A stretch of 64,000 nucleotides of DNA from a virus, in IMG/VR virus record IMGVR_UViG_3300044614_000397, positions 1 through 64,000 of that record. One strand, written 5' to 3'. Below the pieces are notes generated by a model that did no database searches, was not told where the DNA came from, and was given only the letters and a program-made list of their open reading frames with translations. A program made the translations under genes and the position numbers. This document shows, one piece after another, positions 52,704-59,733 of the stretch; position 1 is the stretch's first letter, and each line of letters opens with the position of its first letter.

Positions 52704-52879
52704 GAATACTAAAAAATATAATCAAGGATCTAATTGATCAAGCTTGGACCCTTCTTGGTATGTTCATTGCTTGGGTCGTTTTAGACGGCAGTGCAAAAAC
52801 TATAGTAGGTTATGGAATTATAGCCACAACAGCTCTATGGGTAGTTACAAGCCCTGCTAGAAATAAAGACTCAGAATAG
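52697..52879 (+). CDS. Small membrane protein, holin-like
   Basis: 60 residues with two probable membrane helices (WTLLGMFIAWVVLDG and TIVGYGIIATTALWVV), short basic N-terminus and charged C-terminus. It overlaps the PA14 gene by 7 bases and starts the membrane-rich lysis cassette. Holin role by position and topology. Confidence 0.55.
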   Translation: MVRILKNIIKDLIDQAWTLLGMFIAWVVLDGSAKTIVGYGIIATTALWVVTSPARNKDSE

Positions 52880-52881
52880 GG

Positions 52882-52887
52882 TATAAT
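52882..52887 (+). promoter_or_regulatory. -10 element, leaderless type
   Basis: TATAAT at 52882-52887, six bases before the ATG of the lipoprotein gene. No -35 recognised. Confidence 0.55.
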
Positions 52888-52893
52888 AGGGGT

Positions 52894-53109
52894 ATGAGGA
52901 AATTAATCACTATTGCCCTATCTGGGCTATTAATGCTATCATTAACTGGATGCGATTCTTTAAACAGATACCGCTATCCTTGTCAGGACCCTGCAAATTG
53001 GGAACTTTCAGAATGTAATCCTCCAGAATGTGAAGCCTCACAGACTTGTACAAAAGATGTAATAAAAGTTACACCTACTACACCAGAACAGGAAATAACA
53101 AATGGCTAA
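52894..53109 (+). CDS. Small lipoprotein
   Basis: 71 residues. Signal peptide of ~19 residues ending in lipobox LTGC (Cys20), then a short Cys- and Pro-rich mature part (CQDP, CNPPECEASQTC). Four or more Cys may form disulfides. Located between membrane proteins and endolysin; could be a spanin-like or superinfection-exclusion lipoprotein. It overlaps the next gene by 8 bases. Confidence 0.65.
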   Translation: MRKLITIALSGLLMLSLTGCDSLNRYRYPCQDPANWELSECNPPECEASQTCTKDVIKVTPTTPEQEITNG

Positions 53110-53509
53110 AGAAAGATTGACGGCTGCAGACTTAGATGCTCGATTAAAGTTTATTCTAGGAATAACTCTTGGAAGCATTTTGTTCCTAACAGCACTTGGA
53201 ATTATTTATGGGTTGTTGTTCGTAACACAGCCTATCGGTGCTCAGTCAGAAAATGATAAAATGTTTTTTAATGTTCTAGGTAGCATTGCAACATTTATTA
53301 CAGGAACATTAGCTGGTATCCTTATTGGAAACTCAGGAGCTAAAGATATTATGGCAGCCCAACTTCAAAACAAAGAGATGGATGCAAAGAATACACAGGC
53401 GGATAAAAAGCTTGAAGCAGAGATTGATGCAACTGCTGCACGTTTGGCAGCAAAGCCAGACGGAGCAATGCCAGAAGCTCAACCAGTTGATGAAGATTGG
53501 GATAAGTAA
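53102..53509 (+). CDS. Holin candidate with two membrane helices and coiled tail
   Basis: 135 residues. Two hydrophobic helices (~18-42, LGSILFLTALGIIYGLLFV; ~58-80, VLGSIATFITGTLAGILIG) and an Ala/Lys/Glu/Gln-rich cytoplasmic helical tail of ~50 residues. Located just before DUF2061 and endolysin genes. Size and topology fit a holin. Confidence 0.6.
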   Translation: MAKERLTAADLDARLKFILGITLGSILFLTALGIIYGLLFVTQPIGAQSENDKMFFNVLGSIATFITGTLAGILIGNSGAKDIMAAQLQNKEMDAKNTQADKKLEAEIDATAARLAAKPDGAMPEAQPVDEDWDK

Positions 53510-53511
53510 TC

Positions 53512-53715
53512 ATGGCAGATTCAGCTAAAAGAACACTACTAAAAACAGCAAGCTGGGAAACATTTCATCTAGTTGGAGTTGCTGGAGTAATTTATTTATT
53601 TACTGGTGAATGGGAATACGCAAGTCTTGGAGCCCTACTGTATATAGGTTGGGAAGCACTAGGCTACTTTCTTCACGAAAGAGTCTGGGTAAAATTTGGG
53701 AATAAGGTGAAGTAA
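53512..53715 (+). CDS. DUF2061 membrane protein
   Basis: 67 residues. KRTLLKTASWETFHLVGVAG (~6-25), TGEWEYASLGALLYIGWEAL and the end motif YFLHERVWVKFG match the DUF2061 family of two-helix membrane proteins. Function unknown; its presence in a lysis cassette suggests membrane action. Confidence 0.75.
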   Translation: MADSAKRTLLKTASWETFHLVGVAGVIYLFTGEWEYASLGALLYIGWEALGYFLHERVWVKFGNKVK

Positions 53716-54290
53716 TGGCAGATCAAGGAACAGCAGCACGTCTTATTGAAGTTGCTACAGCAGAAGTAGGAACCATTGAGGGTCCGAAAGATAACGAAAC
53801 TAAATACGGTGCTTTTATGAAAGCAAACTTTCAGCCATGGTGCGGAAGTTTTGTTAACTGGTGTGCAAACGAAGCTGGAGTAAAAATTCCTAACACTGTT
53901 TATACACCAAGCGGTGCACAAGCATTTAAGAAAGCTGGTCAATGGATTGATGGAGATATTGCAGATCCAGAACCAGGAGATATTGCCTATTTTGATTTCC
54001 CATCAGATGGCGTCGATAGAATTTCTCACGTTGGAATTGTTGTAAAAGACAATGAAGACGGAACTGTATGGTGTATTGAAGGAAATACTACTTCAAAGAA
54101 AAAGGGAAGCCAGCGAAATGGCGGAGAGACCTGCAAACAACTTCGTGCTTTCAAGAAAAACAAAGCAGGCGTAATGATTTCAATCGTAGGATTTGGTCGT
54201 CCAAAGTTTAAGGCTGCGGGTGAAACACCTACAACAAAGACTAAAGCAGAAAAAACATCCACTGCAAAGTGCCCTACTTGCGGTAAGTAA
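53715..54290 (+). CDS. Endolysin with CHAP-like peptidase
   Basis: 191 residues. The cysteine peptidase core has Cys43 in WCGSFVNWC, the His of SHVGIVV (~105) and a polar residue in CIEGNT (~119), the CHAP/NlpC-P60 layout. It cleaves peptidoglycan peptide bonds. The C-terminus is basic with a single CPTCG, perhaps a short wall-binding or zinc element. No signal peptide, so it needs a holin. The ATG overlaps the DUF2061 stop. Confidence 0.78.
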   Translation: MADQGTAARLIEVATAEVGTIEGPKDNETKYGAFMKANFQPWCGSFVNWCANEAGVKIPNTVYTPSGAQAFKKAGQWIDGDIADPEPGDIAYFDFPSDGVDRISHVGIVVKDNEDGTVWCIEGNTTSKKKGSQRNGGETCKQLRAFKKNKAGVMISIVGFGRPKFKAAGETPTTKTKAEKTSTAKCPTCGK

Positions 54291-54434
54291 ATGAATACAT
54301 ACAGAGTCAAAATAGAGATTGATGCAGAAGTAGAGGCATTCTCTTCAGAAGACGCTGTAGATTATGCTAATGATATATTCGGCATAGACGATGAAGTTAA
54401 AAATGTTAAAGTTGTTAGTGTAAAGGAAAAATAA
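54291..54434 (+). CDS. Small acidic protein
   Basis: 47 residues beginning directly after the endolysin stop. A beta-alpha-beta pattern is visible: YRVKIEIDAEVEAFSSEDA, then DYANDIFG, then VKVVSVKEK. Such ferredoxin-like half-domains occur in many phages. Function unknown. Confidence 0.58.
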   Translation: MNTYRVKIEIDAEVEAFSSEDAVDYANDIFGIDDEVKNVKVVSVKEK

Positions 54435-54435
54435 T

Positions 54436-55218
54436 ATGGCAAAAGAAGGCTACAGGCCAACATCTGGAATGCAATCAGCAGCACGTCGTGCCATAAAGTT
54501 AAAAGAGCAGGGAAAAGCTAAAGGCGCAGGAACTGCAGTAGGCTGGACTCGTGCAGGACAACTAGCTCGTGGCGAAACATTAAGCTTGTCTACTGTTAAA
54601 AGAATGTATTCATTCTTCTCACGCCATGAAGTAGATAAAAAAGGAAAAGATTGGGATAATGCAGAAAACCCTTCAAACGGGAAAATTATGTGGCTTGCTT
54701 GGGGTGGAGACGCAGGATTTTCCTGGTCTAGAAAAATTGTTGAAAGAGAGAAAAATATGAAAAAGTCATTAGAATTAAATGAAATTGTAGAAGAGATTAA
54801 AGATATGTTTGATGATGTGGTAAATCCCATCACAAAAGCTGTAGAAATTGAAATTGAAGAAGAAGACGAAGAAGATGACATGGAGACTACAGAGGGCTGT
54901 GATTGTGAAGGCTGCAAGGAGTGTAAGGCTAATGGTGGATGTGTTAGCAAAATGTGCAGTGGTCATAAAAAGGTAGAAAAGTCAGACACTCTTACAGATG
55001 AAGAAGTTTCTAAGTCGTATGAATCAGATAATGAAGAAGAAGATAAATGGGATAATATGGAAAAAGCCTGCTGGTCTGGATACACTCAAAGAGGTATGAA
55101 AGAAAAGGGTGGCAGAATGGTTCCAAATTGTGTGCCTGTTGAAAAGGCTTATGACGTAGAAGACAAAGAAGAGCCTAAAATTAAAAAGTCCATATTCAGT
55201 GGAACTTTTCTTAAATAA
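54436..55218 (+). CDS. Probable internal capsid protein with scaffold-like C-terminal peptide
   Basis: 260 residues. Residues ~5-105 contain VGWTRAGQLARGETLSLSTV, RMYSFFSRHEVDK and GKIMWLAWGGDAGFSWS, a domain found in several actinophage and cyanophage structural proteins. The middle is very acidic with a Cys-rich patch (GCDCEGCKECKANGGC, ~154-169). ACWSGYTQRGMKEKGGRMVP is another phage motif. The end IKKSIFSGTFLK closely resembles IKKSKWNGSFLG at the protease-scaffold C-terminus. Inference: it is recruited into the prohead like a scaffold. Confidence 0.55.
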   Translation: MAKEGYRPTSGMQSAARRAIKLKEQGKAKGAGTAVGWTRAGQLARGETLSLSTVKRMYSFFSRHEVDKKGKDWDNAENPSNGKIMWLAWGGDAGFSWSRKIVEREKNMKKSLELNEIVEEIKDMFDDVVNPITKAVEIEIEEEDEEDDMETTEGCDCEGCKECKANGGCVSKMCSGHKKVEKSDTLTDEEVSKSYESDNEEEDKWDNMEKACWSGYTQRGMKEKGGRMVPNCVPVEKAYDVEDKEEPKIKKSIFSGTFLK

Positions 55219-55221
55219 GTA

Positions 55222-55251
55222 TTGACATAGCCGCAGATTTTACTGTATAAT
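55222..55251 (+). promoter_or_regulatory. Strong promoter before the WhiB operon
   Basis: Perfect -35 TTGACA at 55222-55227 and TATAAT at 55246-55251, 18-base spacer. CCGCAG (55231-55236) and CTGCGG (55268-55273) flank the -10 as an inverted repeat. AAGGAAT precedes the ATG at 55291. Confidence 0.76.
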
Positions 55252-55290
55252 ATATATCAGTGGGATGCTGCGGTTTATGTTTAAGGAATA

Positions 55291-55518
55291 ATGTTAAATC
55301 TAACAGAACTAGGTGTCGAAGTCTTTATCAAGAAGGCCAAGAATATCACCCCATTTTGGGACAATTACGATCTAGTAATTTGGAAAAAAGATATTAACGG
55401 ATTTACAAATGTAAAGGGCATGTTCAAAGAGAACACATGGGGGACAGCAGAAAGAATTTCTGTTGACAGTAACGGAATATGGAAGTTGCCCACAAAGCAT
55501 GTCAAACATTTTAAATGA
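55291..55518 (+). CDS. Small protein, unknown
   Basis: 75 residues with beta-rich centre (YDLVIWKKDINGFTNVKGMF). It is basic and stops 20 bases inside the WhiB gene. Transcribed from a strong promoter with WhiB, so perhaps regulatory. Not recognised. Confidence 0.58.
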   Translation: MLNLTELGVEVFIKKAKNITPFWDNYDLVIWKKDINGFTNVKGMFKENTWGTAERISVDSNGIWKLPTKHVKHFK

Positions 55519-55810
55519 TTTAGGCATAGATGAAGATGATCTAGATTGGTTCCATCTTGCAATATGCAGAGGCATGGACACAAATCTATTTTATGAAAAA
55601 TACGAGTCTGATGCTAATATAGCAAGAAACATAGACGAGATGTGTTTTAGTTGTCCAGTAATGAAAATGTGTTATGAATCTGGTACAGATAATAATGAAT
55701 ATGGAGTATGGGGCGGAGTATATTTAAGTTCAGGTTCAATAGATAGATCCAAGAATTTACACAAAACAGCAGAAGACTGGAAGAGGTTAAAGAAGAAAAA
55801 TGTTTATTAA
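55499..55810 (+). CDS. WhiB-family iron-sulfur regulator
   Basis: 103 residues from ATG 55499; an earlier in-frame ATG at 55463 lies inside the previous gene. The four cluster ligands are Cys23, Cys49, Cys52 and Cys58, spaced C-x(n)-CxxC-x5-C, and the GVWGG turn follows (~70), then a basic C-terminus. WhiB proteins occur only in actinobacteria and their phages and act with the primary sigma factor. A phage copy could redirect host transcription or maintain a dormancy programme. Confidence 0.88.
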   Translation: MSNILNDLGIDEDDLDWFHLAICRGMDTNLFYEKYESDANIARNIDEMCFSCPVMKMCYESGTDNNEYGVWGGVYLSSGSIDRSKNLHKTAEDWKRLKKKNVY

Positions 55811-56120
55811 TAAAAAAGATATAAATGAGCATTTTAAATACGGAGTAAATGAATGGACTGGCGAACCAAACAAACCTGTTTTTTATACTGAAGAAATGAA
55901 GAAGGCAGTCCATCAAGTAAAGAAGCCACCGATGCTTCTTATGGACATAGTAATGTATCCACAGTTTTTAGCGTTAAGACTGTATGAAGATAATTTTTTA
56001 CAATTCGAAGGAGCCAAAAAAGAAATGGTTATTGATTATGTAGGAAAGGTCAAGCGATTGCTTGAGTCATACGGAGTAAGATGCGAGCTGGAGGGCAAGC
56101 CTAGTGAAAGAATACTATGA
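55800..56120 (+). CDS. Protein downstream of WhiB, unknown
   Basis: 106 residues. VMYPQFLALRLYEDNFLQFE (~51-70) and AKKEMVIDYVGKVKRLLESY (~72-91) form a strand-helix pattern. Overlaps WhiB by 11 bases. Not recognised. Confidence 0.6.
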   Translation: MFINKKDINEHFKYGVNEWTGEPNKPVFYTEEMKKAVHQVKKPPMLLMDIVMYPQFLALRLYEDNFLQFEGAKKEMVIDYVGKVKRLLESYGVRCELEGKPSERIL

Positions 56121-56301
56121 TGTGGTTCATGTTGTATACATCCATTCAGAGCAATGTCACGGTACTGTTGAAAAACTTGGTGCGTTTGCATCAACGGTTA
56201 ACTACAATAAGGATGGCATGGAGTACAGCGAATTAATGGAAAATGAAGAGTTTAGCATCATTGATGAGATAATCTTTAAACATATTGAGGAATCAGAATA
56301 A
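56104..56301 (+). CDS. Small acidic protein, unknown
   Basis: 65 residues from GTG 56104 with GGAGGG at 56090-56095. Starts with a strand (YYDVVHVVYIHS) and ends acidic. Overlaps both neighbours. Function unknown. Confidence 0.58.
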   Translation: MKEYYDVVHVVYIHSEQCHGTVEKLGAFASTVNYNKDGMEYSELMENEEFSIIDEIIFKHIEESE

Positions 56302-56537
56302 TGGAAAAAATATTATGCTATAGCTGTAATAAGTCTAAAAACAAGCTAGAGGTAAAGAAGTCAGTTCTTTTGCCAATTAATTTACTTATTTGTGAAACAT
56401 GTTTTTCTTCTAAATTTGAGCCACGTTGGGTAATTATATTGGCTGGAAGATCTTCTGGTCCAGATCACGTAAAAGAATACATTGTAAAAAGACGTTATGT
56501 TGGTAACGAAATTACCGCTTCGGAGCTTTTAATTTAG
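56301..56537 (+). CDS. Small zinc-ribbon protein
   Basis: 78 residues, TAATG overlap at the start. CYSC (~6-9) and CETC (~31-34) form a zinc site; the C-terminal part (RSSGPDHVKEYIVKRRY) is basic. Possible nucleic-acid or protein adaptor. Confidence 0.62.
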   Translation: MEKILCYSCNKSKNKLEVKKSVLLPINLLICETCFSSKFEPRWVIILAGRSSGPDHVKEYIVKRRYVGNEITASELLI

Positions 56538-56569
56538 TCAACCGTTTTAAATTATAATTTTAAGTCGAG

Positions 56570-56575
56570 TATAAT
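56570..56575 (+). promoter_or_regulatory. -10 element, leaderless type
   Basis: TATAAT at 56570-56575, nine bases before the ATG at 56585, no Shine-Dalgarno sequence. A second TATAAT occurs at 56553-56558. Confidence 0.5.
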
Positions 56576-56584
56576 TAGTTTATT

Positions 56585-56866
56585 ATGAGTATTCTTGAAT
56601 GGATTGTGCTTTCTGCTGCCGCCGCTTCTGGCCTAGGATACTTTGGCAATAAATTTTTTAAGCTTTTTAAGACCTGGTTTCAATTTATTCAGGACTGGAA
56701 TGGCACTGAAGATCGTCCAGGAGTTGTAGAAAGATTAGAACTCGGACACCTTAGATTTGAACATTTAGACGAAGAAATAAGAATTATTAAAGCTGAACTA
56801 TTTAATAATCATGGCACCTCATTGAGGGATGCAATTGATAGAATTGAAAAAAATACCTCTAAATAA
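56585..56866 (+). CDS. Small membrane-anchored coiled-coil protein
   Basis: 93 residues. Membrane helix ~5-25 (WIVLSAAAASGLGYFG), then a basic region and a coiled coil (VERLELGHLRFEHLDEEIRI). It resembles DUF2746-type proteins of mycobacteriophages, which lie near lysis genes, but I place it only tentatively. Probably leaderless. Confidence 0.55.
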   Translation: MSILEWIVLSAAAASGLGYFGNKFFKLFKTWFQFIQDWNGTEDRPGVVERLELGHLRFEHLDEEIRIIKAELFNNHGTSLRDAIDRIEKNTSK

Positions 56867-56871
56867 CCTAC

Positions 56872-56900
56872 TTGCACATCGAATTTTAAAATAGTATACT
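56872..56900 (+). promoter_or_regulatory. Promoter of the Ntn-hydrolase gene, leaderless type
   Basis: TTGCAC at 56872-56877, 17-base spacer, TATACT at 56895-56900; seven bases later the ATG at 56908. Confidence 0.72.
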
Positions 56901-56907
56901 AGGTTAT

Positions 56908-57474
56908 ATGACCTGCATAGTAGCTCTAATCCATGAAAATAAAGTCCTCTTGGGGGGCGATGCTGCTGCATCAGATGATAAGTCTGGATTAATTTTTCAG
57001 CGCACAGACCCAAAAGTTTTTAAAGTAGGTCAGTTCGGAATAGGATTTGTTGATAGTTTTAGAATGGGACAAATTTTGCAATATGACTGGACACCACCAG
57101 TTTACAAACCAACTGCTGGATTCAGAAACTTAGATAAATTTATAAGAACAAAATTTGTAGAGTCAATTAAAGATTCATTTAAAGAACACGGTTACGGAAA
57201 CTTTGGATCTGGAACTGAAGACGGCGATGAAGGCGGAATATTTTTAATAGCAGTTCAAGGCGCTGGAAGAATTTTTACAATGGATTCAGACTTTCATATA
57301 GGCGAAGCAGATGTTCAATACATGGCTGAAGGTGCTGGGCAGGAACTAGCACTTGGTTCATTGTTTTCAACTGGATTAATAAAGACTCCACGCAAGCGTG
57401 TTAGAATGGCTTTAGAAGCTGCAGCAAAGTTTAATATGAGCGTAAGGCCTCCCTTTACAATTATAGAAGTCTAG
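56908..57474 (+). CDS. Proteasome beta/HslV-like Ntn-hydrolase
   Basis: 188 residues. After removal of Met1 the protein would begin with Thr, the N-terminal nucleophile of Ntn-hydrolases; LLGGDAAAS places Asp at mature position 17 exactly as in proteasome beta subunits and HslV, and DPKVFK gives Lys35, near the usual Lys33. Later FGIGFVDSFRMGQIL and AEGAGQELALGSLFS followed by an Ala-rich helix fit the sandwich fold. There is no propeptide. It probably is a threonine peptidase or amidohydrolase; an assembly partner was not seen. Own leaderless promoter. Confidence 0.74.
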   Translation: MTCIVALIHENKVLLGGDAAASDDKSGLIFQRTDPKVFKVGQFGIGFVDSFRMGQILQYDWTPPVYKPTAGFRNLDKFIRTKFVESIKDSFKEHGYGNFGSGTEDGDEGGIFLIAVQGAGRIFTMDSDFHIGEADVQYMAEGAGQELALGSLFSTGLIKTPRKRVRMALEAAAKFNMSVRPPFTIIEV

Positions 57475-57482
57475 AGTATAAT
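57454..57482 (+). promoter_or_regulatory. Promoter for the zinc-ribbon membrane protein, leaderless type
   Basis: TTTACA at 57454-57459, 17-base spacer, TATAAT at 57477-57482, ATG at 57489 six bases later. Confidence 0.75.
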
Positions 57483-57488
57483 AGATTT

Positions 57489-57815
57489 ATGAAATGGGTT
57501 AATCGTTTAGCAGCTACCCTAATTGGATTAATTGGTATTGGGGTTGTAAGAGAGTTTTTTAACAGATACGACGTTTTGGTATTTGATAAAAATGATATAG
57601 AAGAGGCTAGGCAAGAGCAGGAAAACCCTGTCTCTAATCCAGTAGACTTGCGTGGAACTCCTACTCACGCTTGTGTTTGTGGATCAATTCATTTTTATGT
57701 AAGGGCTATCTTTGACGATTATGAGATTGCAACTTATTTTTTAGATATGCAGTGCGTTGAGTGTGGAGCTTTATTGACAGCCCCTACTCCATTAGACAGA
57801 GAGATAACAGAGTGA
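57489..57815 (+). CDS. Membrane-anchored zinc-ribbon protein
   Basis: 108 residues. Membrane helix ~6-20 (LAATLIGLIGIGVV), helical linker, then a zinc ribbon CVCG (~59) and CVEC (~91). Leaderless. GTGA overlap with the next gene. Function unknown. Confidence 0.6.
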   Translation: MKWVNRLAATLIGLIGIGVVREFFNRYDVLVFDKNDIEEARQEQENPVSNPVDLRGTPTHACVCGSIHFYVRAIFDDYEIATYFLDMQCVECGALLTAPTPLDREITE

Positions 57816-57982
57816 GAAAATCAGACAGAATTAGACTGCTTGAAATGGAAATGCTAAGAATGCAATTTCAGATAGAATATTTAAACACAGCAGTTAGACT
57901 TTTATTAGATGAAAATAAAGTCACGGGTCCAGAAATGGACGCTGGTAAGTGGTATAACGCTAAATTAAATAAAGATAAGTAG
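57812..57982 (+). CDS. Small coiled-coil protein
   Basis: 56 residues from GTG 57812, chosen because it overlaps the TGA above; an earlier in-frame ATG at 57761 lies within that gene. Basic start then a coiled coil (RLLEMEMLRMQFQIEYLNTA). Unknown role. Confidence 0.58.
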   Translation: MRKSDRIRLLEMEMLRMQFQIEYLNTAVRLLLDENKVTGPEMDAGKWYNAKLNKDK

Positions 57983-57986
57983 GCTA

Positions 57987-58015
57987 TTGACAATCCTTCT
58001 TGTATTTAGTATTAT
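57987..58015 (+). promoter_or_regulatory. Strong promoter of the subtilase, leaderless type
   Basis: Perfect TTGACA at 57987-57992, 17-base spacer, TATTAT at 58010-58015, then seven bases to the ATG at 58023. Confidence 0.78.
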
Positions 58016-58022
58016 ATAGTCT

Positions 58023-58958
58023 ATGAATAAAAAAATACTAGTGGGCCTAATTGCCCTTACACTATCTATACCATCAATATCGCATGCAAACGTAAAGAAC
58101 AGGACCGTATCGGCTCCGACCCTTGCAATTCTTGATACTGCGTTAGACACTTCTATCCCAGCTATTAAAGAAAAACTTGTATATGAGGTTTGTATACTAG
58201 AGTGGACAACCTGTCCTAATGGAAAATCTTTTATGGAAGGTCCAGGATCAGCTTTCTTGCCTTTAGCATCTATTACAAAAAACGGATTTGATCATGGAAC
58301 TCAAATGGCTTCTGCAGCAATTTCTGCAAATCCAAACATGAACATAGTTTTTGTTAGAATTATCGGGCAGAATGTTAATGGTGACAGACAAATTACAACA
58401 GAAAAAACAGTTTATTCTGCTTTAGACTGGGTGTATGCCAATAAAGATAAATTTAATATTAAGGCAGTGTCTATGTCTATGGGAGACTCTACTAGAGCAT
58501 CAGGACAAAACTACTGTCCGTCTACCCCAACTACACAGCAATCAATTAAGAACCTATTGTCTGTTGATATTCCAACCTTTTTCCCTACAGGAAATGGTCG
58601 TGACTATTCAAGAATTGACTGGCCATCTTGCATACCAGAATCCTTTGCTATTGGATCTGGTTCTAGAAACGGAATTGATCTAATTAGTAACTCTGACCAA
58701 TCTCTAACAGATTTCTATTCTGTCGGTAACGCAAGAGTTACAGTGCCAGGAAATATTGTTAGAAATGCTGCTGGAACCTCTGTCTCTGCTCAAATTGCAG
58801 CAGCACAATGGCTTACATTAAAGCAAACTTATCCACAGTATACGGTTAAGCAAATTTCTGACTTAATCCATAAGACTTCTGTTAAAATTAACAGGGGCAA
58901 GAAGTTCCCAAACTCGTTTGGCAACCTGTTTGACCTAAGTAAGGCAATCAATGGATAA
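58023..58958 (+). CDS. Secreted subtilisin-like serine protease
   Basis: 311 residues. Signal peptide 1-22 (cleavage after SHA). The S8 catalytic residues are in order: Asp38 (ILDTALD), His91 (DHGTQMAS), oxyanion Asn191 (PTGNGRD) and Ser253 (AAGTSVSA). No long propeptide is visible, and the substrate-binding loops are short. It would act outside the membrane, on cell-surface or envelope proteins of the host. Phage subtilases are rare; a role in lysis, entry inhibition or virion release is inference. Confidence 0.87.
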   Translation: MNKKILVGLIALTLSIPSISHANVKNRTVSAPTLAILDTALDTSIPAIKEKLVYEVCILEWTTCPNGKSFMEGPGSAFLPLASITKNGFDHGTQMASAAISANPNMNIVFVRIIGQNVNGDRQITTEKTVYSALDWVYANKDKFNIKAVSMSMGDSTRASGQNYCPSTPTTQQSIKNLLSVDIPTFFPTGNGRDYSRIDWPSCIPESFAIGSGSRNGIDLISNSDQSLTDFYSVGNARVTVPGNIVRNAAGTSVSAQIAAAQWLTLKQTYPQYTVKQISDLIHKTSVKINRGKKFPNSFGNLFDLSKAING

Positions 58959-59163
58959 GCAAATGACAGTGCTTGAGTCTATCGTACAAGATGTAGCAAA
59001 GGCCCTTTTTCAAAAATGGGCTAATGCTCTTCCTGAGGACCAACAATCAGAAGAAACTATCTCTAATTTAAATAAGAATGCTACAGAGTCTACATATTTT
59101 GTAGTTAAAATGTTTATGGATAAGTTTAATGAAGCAGCAGATGACCTTAAGGACAAAAATTGA
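58951..59163 (+). CDS. Small helical protein, unknown
   Basis: 70 residues, all helix, overlapping the subtilase end by 8 bases and the thioredoxin start by 4. Acidic. Not recognised. Confidence 0.58.
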   Translation: MDKQMTVLESIVQDVAKALFQKWANALPEDQQSEETISNLNKNATESTYFVVKMFMDKFNEAADDLKDKN

Positions 59164-59462
59164 TAGTAACAGACCAAAGTTTTGCTCAAGTTATTGAGTC
59201 TAACAGCTTAGTCCTTATAGATTTCTGGGCTGATTGGTGTGGTCCATGTAAAAGAGTTTCTCCAATATTAGATGAAATCTCTGAAGAGACTGGCTTGCTA
59301 ATTGGTAAGTTAAATATTGATGAACATCCAGAAAAAACTCAGGAATACTCTGTACACTCGATACCAACTATGGTATTATTTAAGGATGGAAACCCAGTCC
59401 ACACAGTGCTTGGCGCAAAACCTAAGCACGTTCTTTTAAAGGAGCTATCGGAATGGATCTAA
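59160..59462 (+). CDS. Thioredoxin
   Basis: 100 residues from TTG 59160. The redox motif WCGPC is at Cys27/Cys30 in FWADWCGPCKR, the conserved cis-Pro is in VHSIPTMVLF, and a C-terminal helix ends ELSEWI. Cytoplasmic disulfide reductase. It could support ribonucleotide reduction or act as a polymerase processivity partner as in T7; no such partner is apparent here. Confidence 0.9.
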   Translation: MIVTDQSFAQVIESNSLVLIDFWADWCGPCKRVSPILDEISEETGLLIGKLNIDEHPEKTQEYSVHSIPTMVLFKDGNPVHTVLGAKPKHVLLKELSEWI

Positions 59463-59686
59463 CATTTAATGAATGGATTACATACGGCATAGAAAAAGGT
59501 TGGTGCGGACCACCTGTATGTTCTACACATGACGGACTACCAATGTCTGAACAAGAAGACAGGGATTTTGATGAAGGTCAGGATCCATGCATTCATATTG
59601 TTCGAATGTACGAAGACATTGAAATGAAAAAAAGTATCGAAGAGAGCCACTCTCCGTCACAATGGCGGAACTCGTACACAAAATAG
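59453..59686 (+). CDS. Small Cys-containing acidic protein
   Basis: 77 residues, overlapping thioredoxin by 10 bases. The segment GWCGPPVCSTHDG followed by acidic residues and DPCIHIVRMYED occurs in other actinophages. Cysteines and His may bind metal. Function unknown. Confidence 0.62.
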   Translation: MDLTFNEWITYGIEKGWCGPPVCSTHDGLPMSEQEDRDFDEGQDPCIHIVRMYEDIEMKKSIEESHSPSQWRNSYTK

Positions 59687-59733
59687 AATTCCACGCTCAT
59701 CTAGAGGTGGATAAATTAAGGAGAAAAAAATAA
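59662..59733 (+). CDS. Possible 23-residue peptide
   Basis: An ATG at 59662 in another frame of the preceding gene gives a short peptide (MAELVHKIEFHAHLEVDKLR, then RKK), ending one base before the next ATG. Evidence is limited to position; the ribosome binding site is weak. Confidence 0.3.
   Translation: MAELVHKIEFHAHLEVDKLRRKK

Noticed and set aside
59160-59686. Thioredoxin fused to or duplicated with the next protein because of WCGPP
   Set aside because: The following WCGPPVC is in another frame and lacks the rest of the thioredoxin fold.
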